DNA of 64,000 nt, from contig CAJHNH020002535.1 in the NCBI GenBank assembly GCA_905116865.2, positions 502,117-566,116 on the forward strand. The letters run 5' to 3'. Position 1 is the first letter of the stretch, and each line of letters opens with the position of its first letter. The position numbers and the translations under genes were made by a program. The stretch is from Candidula unifasciata (lineage: Eukaryota; Mollusca; Gastropoda; Stylommatophora; Geomitridae). This document shows positions 55,862-64,000 of the stretch, piece after piece. The notes under the pieces are model-generated. The model was not told where the DNA came from and did no database searches. It was given only the letters and a program-made list of their open reading frames with translations.

Positions 55862-56345
55862 ACATGGTCAGCAAATTGCTACAACTAACATGAACAACAA
55901 AGTGCTACAACTAACATGGACAGCAAAGTGCTATAACTAACATGGACATCAAAGTGCTACAACTAACAAAGACAGCGAAGTGCTACAACTAACAAAGACA
56001 GCAAAGTGCTACAACTAAGCTGGATAGCGAAGTCCTACAATTAACATGGACAGCAAAGTGTTACAACTAACATGGATAGCAAAGGACTACACTTTACATG
56101 TACAGCAAATGGCTACAACTAACATGAACAGCAAAGGGCTACAACTACCATGAAAACAAAGGGCTACAATTATAAGTGACAGCAAAGGGCTACAACTACC
56201 ATGGAACAAAGGGCTACAATTAATAGGGACAGCAAAGGGCTACAACTATTAGGGACAGCAAAAGGCTACAACTATTAGGGACAGCAAAGGGCTACAACTA
56301 TTAGGGACAGCAAAGGGCTACAACTATTAGGGACAGCAAAGTGCT
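55862..56345. repeat. 26-bp minisatellite, about 18 copies
   Basis: Core GCTACAACTAACATGGACAG then CAAAGT; the period is about 26, with some units shorter. Right units use ACTATTAGGGACAGCAAAGG. Confidence 0.93.
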
Positions 56346-56646
56346 ACAACCCACATGGACAGCGAAGTATGAATGCAATGTGCCAATCCGAGGACATAGT
56401 GATATGCACAAGGACATTGAGTAATTAAAGCCAACATGACGGCATGAGCCCAATATTTCTTCAGCTGGCGACTGAATGAAGAAAGACAAATAGAAGTGGT
56501 AACAAACTGAATTCCTAGAGCTTCAAGGCAAGACTTTTTTTTTAATATCGGCCAATCCCATGTCGTCTGCTCTTTCTCCGCAGTTGGCGTCACATAAAAC
56601 ACGAACTCCAGAGCTCCAGCGGAGTCCTCGTGGATCTCTGGAACAC
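56327..56646 (-). CDS. candidate host exon, possible membrane protein
   Basis: The minus strand shows a strong splice acceptor: branch-like CTAAC (56679-56683), pyrimidine-rich TTTGACTTCCACTTGCAG and an exon starting at 56646. The open frame reads VPEIHEDSAGALEFVFYVTP, TAEKEQTTWDWPILKKK, ALGIQFVTTSICLSS and YWAHAVMLALITQCPCAYHY, then enters the 26-bp array and stops at 56327. The second half is hydrophobic enough for one or two membrane segments. No family recognised. A second frame is also open here (56523-56732), which lowers confidence. Confidence 0.3.
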
Positions 56647-56732
56647 CTGCAAGTGGAAGTCAAAAGCCGGAAACCATAAGTTAGAGACCATACCCGCCGA
56701 CACTGTGGTAACTCGTTTGAGAACCTTCCCAT

Positions 56733-57809
56733 GGAGTGGCTTGGCTGACAAGTTTCAACTTTGCTACAATCTAGACTGTAAAAGCATCTAACACATTTTC
56801 GTAAATTTGTTTTACAACCGAAAACTATATGCAGTCCATCAAGGGTATCAATGAAAAATAAAGACTATGTGTACGCACTTGTGTGAACCGAGGTAAAATT
56901 TGACAGAACAAATCTTACATCTGTCATTATTCTGCCGCTCACGTGGCTGTGTGGTTACGGTTAAATGTTGAACATTAAAGATTTACTTGTTTGTAAACAG
57001 AGATAGTCACTCGCACGTCGCTGCGGGATTCTGCAGTGAAACTAGTATCTGATCAGATGGAGAAGCTGTTTGCTGCTTCTGCCAGTCCTGAAATCTACCC
57101 AGACTGTTCAGGTTCAGCACAAGCAGGTGTTTGTTGGTCTAACAGTGAAATAGAACGACTGGATGCAATCTAAAACTCACTGTCTGACTTAGTCAGGGGT
57201 AGGCAACTGAGCTTTAGTACACAGTGGTTGTTTGGAAAACCAACCGTTTTACCTCAGTCCAATAGGAAAGGCAAAGAAACAATTACTTGGTTGGTTAAGG
57301 AGGAAGTATGACTTGTGGCGACACATTTGAAACCGTATATTTATTAAACACAATACGACAAGAAACCAGGATCATGTACACACGCTAAGAAAACAAAACA
57401 TGTATGGATCGGACCACACAGACCTACCAGAGTTATAAGTTCATCAGGATTGTCTGTGGCAATATCTCCGGCGGACACCAACGATGTCAACAAATCAGCT
57501 GCAGGGGACACATTCTACACGTAAATGTTAGGGGCCAATTCGGAATATTCATGGGGCAAAAACAGAACAAGCACATCTATCTTACAAGAGTCGAACATTG
57601 GAAAATAAAAGCAGTTATTAGGACAAATATAAATGAAGACAGTTAAATATTCTTGGTAGATACTGCGGTCCAGGGAAGACGATCACGAACGCAGTCGTGC
57701 TGGTGAGGCTGTGGGTGACAACAGTATAGATGGATTCAAATCATACTCGATGTTTGACACATGACCGAAACCAGGCCATGGTGTCTGTTTGCAAAAGAGG
57801 GACATAATG
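56733..57809. other. unique sequence, no gene recognised
   Basis: About 1.1 kb without arrays. A plus ORF (57404-57646) has no motif. A Pol III box or transposon terminus was not seen. Confidence 0.4.
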
Positions 57810-57882
57810 TGCACGTGTGTGTGTGTGTTTATGTGTGTGTGTGTACGTGGTGTGAGTGTGCGTGTGTATGTGTGTGATGAAG
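57810..57882. repeat. degenerate (GT)n microsatellite
   Basis: GTGTGTGTGTTTATGTGTGT with interruptions. Confidence 0.92.
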
Positions 57883-57994
57883 GCCAGGCCTCTTGCCTGG
57901 TGCCCATGTTTTTGCTTACTTCCTTCTTGAGAAGCGGCTTTTTAAATGTTACATTGTTTCTGTTATCGCCTCTATAACTATAGCTGTCAGTCAG

Positions 57995-59072
57995 TAGTTG
58001 ACACTCAATATACAATCTTTCTATAATATATCAGCTGTTGACACAAGATCCAAGTATAATGTATCAGCTGTTGACACAAGATCCAAGTATAATGTATCAG
58101 CTGTTGACACAAGATCCAAGTATAATATATCAGCTGTTGACACAAGATCCAAGTATAATGTATCAGCTGTTGACACAAGATCCAAGTATAATGTATCAGC
58201 TGTTGACACAAGATCCAAGTATAATATATCAGCTGTTGACACAAGATCCAAGTATAATGTATCAGCTGTTGACACAAGATCCAAGTATAATGTATCAGCT
58301 GTTGACACAAGATCCAAGTATAATATATCAGCTGTTGACACAAGATCCAAGTATAATGTATCAGCTGTTGACACAAGATCTAAGTATACTATGTCCGCTG
58401 TTGAAATTAGATCTTACTAAGCTCTATGAACTGTTGTCTTAAGGTCTAACTATACCTTATCAGCTGTTGACACAAGATCTAAGTATACTGTAGCAGCTGT
58501 TGACACAAGATCTAAGTATACTATGTCCGCTGTTGAAATTAGATCTTACTAAGCTATATGAACTGTTGTCTTAAGGTCAAACTAGATCTAAATATACCTT
58601 ATCAGCTATTGATACAAGATCTAAATATACCTTATCAGCTGTTGATCCAAGATCTAACTATACCTTGTCAGCTGTTGATACAAGATCTAACTAGACTATA
58701 TCAGCTGTTGATACAAGATCTAACTAGACTATATCAGCTGTTGATACAAGATCTAACTAGACTATATCAGCAGTTGATACAAGATCTAACTAGACTATAT
58801 CGGCTGTTGATACAAGATCTAACTAGACTATATCAGCTGTTGATACAAGATCTAACTAGACTATATCAGCTGTTGATACAAGATCTAACTAGACTATATC
58901 AGCTGTTGATACAAGATCTAACTAGACTATATCAGCTGTTGATACAAGATCTAACTAGACTATATCAGCTGTTGATACAAGATCTAACTAGACTATATCA
59001 GCTGTTGATACAAGATCTAACTAGACTATATCAGCTGTTGATACAAGATCTAACTAGACTATATCAGCTGTT
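57995..59072. repeat. 33-bp minisatellite with two subtypes
   Basis: Left (58030-58390): TATCAGCTGTTGACACAAGA then TCCAAGTATAATG; GTATC, GTATC, ATATC variants cycle every 99 bp. Middle (58390-58620): irregular. Right (58620-59072): TATCAGCTGTTGATACAAGA then TCTAACTAGAC, very homogeneous. 33 bp is 11 codons, so there are artefact ORFs on both strands. Confidence 0.96.
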
Positions 59073-59084
59073 TGCCGGCTGTTG

Positions 59085-59200
59085 CAGGTAGGCTCAAGGT
59101 GGGAAATGAACAGTGTGATAGACTGGCTGGGTGTGCACAACTTGTTGAATACTCAGGCATGATAAGTCCATCGTGGTCCCGTGGGACGCTGCTCATCCAG
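59085..59200 (+). pseudogene. LINE RNase H C-terminal fragment
   Basis: Reads RLKVGNEQCDRLAGCAQLVE then YSGMISPSW. GNExxDRLA is the last conserved block of RNase H domains in LINEs (usually HxGVxGNExADxLA), with the catalytic Asp present and the His block lost. It is squeezed between the 33-bp and 20-bp arrays and may belong to the same family as the RNase H piece at 30.0 kb. Confidence 0.6.
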
Positions 59201-59267
59201 GGAGGTTCAACAACCGCTGGCCGGTCCTACTCCAATTGTGTCTATCCCTGCTTGTTTAGGGGAAGAT

Positions 59268-60375
59268 AATCATTACACCATACCACGAAGTGATACACCA
59301 TACCATGAAGTGATACACCATACCATAAAGTGATACACCATACCATGAAGTGATACACCATACCATGAAGTGATACACCATACCATAAAGTGATACACCA
59401 TACCATAAAGTGATACACCATACCATGAAGTGATACACCATACCATGAAGTGTTACACCATACCATAAAGTAATACACCATACCATGAAGTGATACACCA
59501 TACCATGAAGTGATACACCATACCATAAAGTGATACACCATACCATGAAGTGATACACTATACCATAAAGTGATACACCATACCATGAAGTGATACACTA
59601 TACCATAAAGTGATACACCATACCATGAAGTGATACACCATACCATGAAGTGATGCACCATACGATGAAGTGATACACCATACCATGAAGTGATACACCA
59701 TACCATGAAGTGATACACCATACGATGAAGTGATACACCATACCATAAAGTGATACACCATACCATAAAGTGATACACCATACCATAAAGTGATACACCA
59801 TACCATGAAGTGATACACTATACCATAAAGTGATACACCATACCATGAAGTGATACACCATTCCATGAAGTGATACACCATACCATGAAGTGATACACCA
59901 TACCATGAAGTGATACACCATACCATGAAGTGATACACCATACCATGAAGTGATACACCATACCATGAAGTGATACACCCTACCATGAAGTGTTACACCA
60001 TACCATAAAGTGATACACCATACCATAAAGTAATACACCATACCATAAAGTGATACACCATACCATAAAGTGTTACACCATACCATAAAGTGATACACCC
60101 TACCATGAAGTGTTACACCATACCATAAAGTGATACACCATACCATAAAGTGATACACCATACCATGAAGTGATACACCATACCATGAAGTGATACACCA
60201 TACCATGAAGTGATACTCTATACCATGAAGTGTTACACCATACCATAAAGTGATACACCATACCATGAAGTGATACACCATACCATTAAGTGATACACCA
60301 TACCATACCATAAAGTAATACACCATACCATAAAGTGATACACCATTCCACAAAGTGATACAACATACCATTAAG
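59268..60375. repeat. 20-bp minisatellite, about 55 copies
   Basis: Unit ACCATGAAGTGATACACCAT, with ATAAAG, GTTACACC and ACACTAT variants. It is stop-free on the minus strand in all phases, so the long antisense ORFs (up to 257 codons) are artefacts. ACCATACCATACC at 60301 is a short slip. Confidence 0.97.
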
Positions 60376-60587
60376 TGTTACTCCATCAAAGCAATATATA
60401 GATATATACAATTTCAGGAGTTTATATGTTGGAAAGCTGCTCATGTGAAGTTAATTAACAGCAGCTCAGTTGTCGAACTGATAAATCCCTGGAAGTCCAC
60501 CACCACCTGCCAGCGGTTAGGCTCAGTCCCGGCCTGGGGCGGCCACCTTGCTCTACTACTGGCTTATCATTAGTTATAATACTGATC

Positions 60588-62265
60588 ATGTTGTAGCGAG
60601 GAGGTAACCATGTCAAGACACACGCGATAATGTTGTAGCGGGGAGGTAACCATGTCAAGACACATGCGATAATGTTGTAGCGAGGAGGTAACCATGTCAA
60701 GACACACGCGATAATGTTGTAGCGGGGAGATAACCATGTCAAGACACATGCGATAATGTTGTAGCGAGGAGGTAACCATGTCAAGACACACGCGATAATG
60801 TTGTAGCGGGGAGATAACCATGTCAAGACACATGCGATAATGTTGTAGCGGGGAGGTAACCATGTCAAGACACATGCGATAATGTTGTAGCGGGGAGATA
60901 ACCATGTCAAGACACATGCGATAATGTTGTAGCGAGGAGGTAACCATGTCAAGACACACGCGATAATGTTGTAGCGAGGAGGTAACCATGTCAAGATACA
61001 TGCGATAATGTTGTAGCGAGGAGGTAACCATGTCAAGACACACGCGATAATGTTGTAGCGAGGAGGTAACCATGTCAAGACACATGCGATAATGTTGTAG
61101 CGGGGAGATAACCATGTCAAGACACATGCGATAATGTTGTAGCGGGGAGATAACCATGTCAAGACACATGCGATAATGTTGTAGCGGGGAGATAACCATG
61201 TCAAGACACACGCGATAATGTTGTAGCGAGGAGGTAACCATGTCAAGACACATGCGATAATGTTGTAGCGAGGAGGTAACCATGTCAAGACACACGCGAT
61301 AATGTTGTAGCGGGGAGATAACCATGTCAAGACACATGCGATAATGTTGTAGCGAGGAGGTAACCATGTCAAGACACATGCGATAATGTTGTAGCGAGGA
61401 GGTAACCATGTCAAGACACACGCGATAATGTTGTAGCGGGGAGATAACCATGTCAAGACACATGCGATAATGTTGTAGCGAGGAGGTAACCATGTCAAGA
61501 CACACGCGATAATGTTGTAGCGAGGAGGTAACCATGTCAAGACACACGCGATAATGTTGTAGCGGGGAGATAACCATGTCAAGACACATGCGATAATGTT
61601 GTAGCGGGGAGATAACCATGTCAAGACACATGCGATAATGTTGTAGCGAGGAGGTAACCATGTCAAGACACATGCGATAATGTTGTAGCGGGGAGATAAC
61701 CATGTCAAGATACATGCGATAATGTTGTAGCGGGGAGATAACCATGTCAAGACACATGCGATAATGTTGTAGCGGGGAGATAACCATGTCAAGACACATG
61801 CGATAATGTTGTAGCGGGGAGATAACCATGTCAAGACACATGCGATAATGTTGTAGCGGGGAGATAACCATGTCAAGACACATGCGATAATGTTGTAGCG
61901 GGGAGATAACCATGTCAAGATACATGCGATAATGTTGTAGCGGGGAGATAACCATGTCAAGACACATGCGATAATGTTGTAGCGGGGAGATAACCATGTC
62001 AAGACACATGCGATAATGTTGTAGCGGGGAGATAACCATGTCAAGACACATGCGATAATGTTGTAGCGGGGAGATAACCATGTCAAGACACATGCGATAA
62101 TGTTGTAGCGGGGAGATAACCATGTCAAGACACATGCGATAATGTTGTAGCGGAGAGATAACCATGTCAAGACACATGCGATAATGTTGTAGCGGGGAGA
62201 TAACCATGTCAAGACACATGCGATAATGTTGTAGCGGGGAGGTAACCATGTCAAGACACACGCGT
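60588..62265. repeat. 42-bp minisatellite, about 40 copies
   Basis: Core AATGTTGTAGCGGGGAGATA then ACCATGTCAAGACACATGCG; period 42 (60671, 60713). Three binary variants: AGGAGG/GGGAGA, ACACG/ACATG, GACAC/GATAC. 42 bp is 14 codons, so two antisense frames stay open for 563 and 652 codons (repeat VLTWLSPRYNIIAC). Variants cluster: the right half is almost all the GGGAGATA form. Confidence 0.97.
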
Positions 62266-62417
62266 TATTTCTGCGGACGACAGGGTGCGATGTGTAATTA
62301 AAATGTGAATCTGTCCGTATCCAAAAATTGTGGATTTGGCCCGTTTGATATACTTGGCTTAGGATGATAGCTTGTTTTATCGGTGTCGAATAGCAATGTG
62401 CACTAAAATACACTTGC
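62266..62417. other. unique spacer
   Basis: No feature seen. Confidence 0.3.
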
Positions 62418-62590
62418 TTTTGCAGCGAGACGCCTTCGTCATTTGGAATGTCAGGTTCGATTCATGGCATGGCACTACAGCTTTCGATTTTTCTGTGTCT
62501 AGTGTATCCTTAAATCTTTCTATCTCTTTCTATGTGTGCCGATCAGTTCTTGCATATTTGTTTATTGTGTTCACTCTGAATGTTGACCAC
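62418..62590 (+). mobile_element. SINE family 2 copy
   Basis: Head GCAGCGAGACGCCTTCGTCA, then AATGTCAGGTTCGATTCATG (B-box), then body AGCTTTCGATTTTTCTGTGT and AATCTTTCTATCTCTTTCTA. It matches the minus-strand copy at 40890-41060 block by block. Confidence 0.7.
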
Positions 62591-62839
62591 TTTGCTGGCA
62601 CCTTTCCCTCTCTCCAGACGGTAGTACAGCCTTAGGCTTTAGGGACACATTGTAGTCACAGCCTGGGGTCATACCAATGAAGTCCTAGGATGACGTTCCT
62701 CCTTTCCTTAGCACAAGAAGGGGACAGTTTTGTGTAGACCATGTATAGTGACTGCAGCATGATCGTTTCTTGGGCCGGCTGTGATAACTCCACAGAGAAG
62801 GTCAAGATAACATACATGAATTTGGAACACGTATACTCT

Positions 62840-63052
62840 TCCACTGTGAGCAGGCCTGTGTTGACTGCAGATAGATATGGTAGGTCACATCTAGAGTCAC
62901 GTACGGGCTCTTTCACTGTGAGCAGGCTTTTGTTGACTGTAGATAGATATGGTAGGTCACATCTAGAGTCACGTACGGGCTCTTCCACTGTGAGCGGGCT
63001 TGTGTTGACTGCAGATAGATATGGTAGGTCACATCTAGAGTCACGTTCAGGC
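62840..63052. repeat. 72-bp tandem repeat, 3 copies
   Basis: Core GATAGATATGGTAGGTCACA then TCTAGAGTCACGTACGGGCT; period 72 (62843, 62915). Near-identical. Confidence 0.95.
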
Positions 63053-63317
63053 TAACGCAGCTTTAATCAGTTTATTCACGTCCGTGGTGTTGCAAACATC
63101 AGCTTCAAATCGACAGATCTCAAAAACCAAAAATAAAAAAATAAAAAATAAAAATATCTTTCGATTTCTCTCTAAAACTAAATACCACGAAGTCATATTT
63201 AAAAGTTCATATACTGACTCGACGTCTCTTTAGTGATAATTTAAAAAAATGGTTCATATTCTATTGTTGGTAAGTACCACTATTGCAAACATATTATGTT
63301 TTGCTACTCTACCAACG
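63053..63317. other. AT-rich spacer
   Basis: Includes an A-rich run (AAAAATAAAAAAATAAAAAA near 63130). No gene. Confidence 0.4.
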
Positions 63318-63712
63318 TACCACACACACGAGGCAACGTAGCTGACGAACCAACGAACCTTCCTGAACTCAGAGACATGGACACACACTACACCCAGACG
63401 CACACACGCCCACATATACAACACACCCACACATACATCGCACTACACATATACACACGCAAGTTGCTGAAGAACCAGCTCACCTGAACTCAGAGACACA
63501 CACACACACATACCAAACCACACATACAAACACATTTAAAACACACACCACACACAAGAGGCAACGTTGTCGGGGAACCAACCCACCTGAACTCAGAGAC
63601 ACACACACACACATACCAAACCACACATACAAACACATTTAAAACACACACCACACACAAGAGGCAACGTTGTCGAGAAACCAACCCACCTAAACTCAGA
63701 GACACACACACA
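63318..63712. repeat. about 103-bp CA-rich tandem repeat, 3-4 copies
   Basis: GAGGCAACGTTGTCG, AACTCAGAGACACACACACA and CATACAAACACATTTAAAAC blocks recur 103 bp apart (63558, 63661), with a diverged first copy from 63330. The CA runs inside vary in length. Confidence 0.92.
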
Positions 63713-64000
63713 ACTCAATTATTTCATGAGATATGAAACTAGCAGAAGACAATAAAAGAGCCATCCACGTTTTATCTCGGCCAGTAAAGATACGCAGCCG
63801 GGGCAGATCAACCGAAATATCAGTAGTTTGGCTGAGTTCTATTTTATGCTCAGACATCGAATCTATCATTATAGAGATCTAATTGCAGTAGATACTTGCA
63901 GTAGAGAAACCATCACTTCAGGAAGGCAACGGGGCTGGTTTAGACTGAGATATCAGAGTTCTGTGAGCGCCGTCTACCCACAGAAACATGGACGTCTTGT
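63713..64000. other. unique right edge
   Basis: No array, transposon or ORF recognised up to the window end. Confidence 0.4.

Noticed and set aside
57998..60371. ORFs of 117-257 codons in the 33- and 20-bp arrays
   Set aside because: Same repeat artefact; frames are open on both strands in the 33-bp array.

Overview
The window is eukaryotic, intergenic-looking DNA, probably from an invertebrate. A mollusc or other lophotrochozoan is my guess from the mix of LINE, SINE, Tigger and hAT debris, but I cannot prove the taxon. No operons, ribosome binding sites, rRNA, CRISPR array or intact host gene were recognised. Roughly half of the 64 kb (about 33 kb by adding up array lengths) consists of more than 40 sequence-unrelated tandem arrays, with units from 14 to about 103 bp.

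Layout: 1-2190 is an 18/24-bp array. 2.2-6.3 kb holds tRNA-like SINE pieces and a minus-strand LINE broken by a Tigger/pogo transposon with perfect 22-bp inverted termini. 6.6-9.5 kb holds 32-, 29- and 34-bp arrays. 10-12.2 kb has LINE ends, a 43-bp array and a SINE body. 12.2-19.5 kb is one 39-bp array of nearly 190 units with a large internal duplication. 19.5-28.6 kb is a run of 30-, 54-, 50-, 44-, 30-, 70-, 21-, 62- and 21-bp arrays with a LINE fragment at 21.8-22.5 kb. 29-34.6 kb is richest in decayed transposons: LINE RT and RNase H, a possible DDE transposase, a BED-finger hAT transposase and another LINE end. 34.9-36.3 kb is a 20-bp array. 37-44 kb has SINEs, a truncated LTR element, and a hAT terminus that became a 31-bp array. 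45-47.6 kb is a 28-bp array. 49-52 kb has a LINE end, a 45-bp array and three SINEs. 52.8-63.7 kb is again mostly arrays (25, 85, 26, 33, 20, 42, 72 and 103 bp), with an RNase H fragment at 59.1 kb.

Few genes work together here. The coding signals are dead transposon pieces: reverse transcriptase, RNase H, and Tigger and hAT transposases. There are also three weak host-exon candidates on the minus strand (near 29.1, 52.4 and 56.5 kb). The long uninterrupted ORFs (up to 652 codons) coincide with stop-poor arrays, are often open in several frames or on both strands, and are treated as artefacts of repetition.

The most interesting theme is birth of minisatellites from transposon sequence. Arrays start inside a LINE C-terminus (3.2 kb), on the catalytic-Glu motif of a LINE RNase H (30.1 kb), in a hAT subterminal region (42 and 44.2 kb) and in a SINE head (50.7 kb). 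Several arrays then show higher-order periods (96, 99, 329, 390 and 778 bp, and about 3.1 kb).
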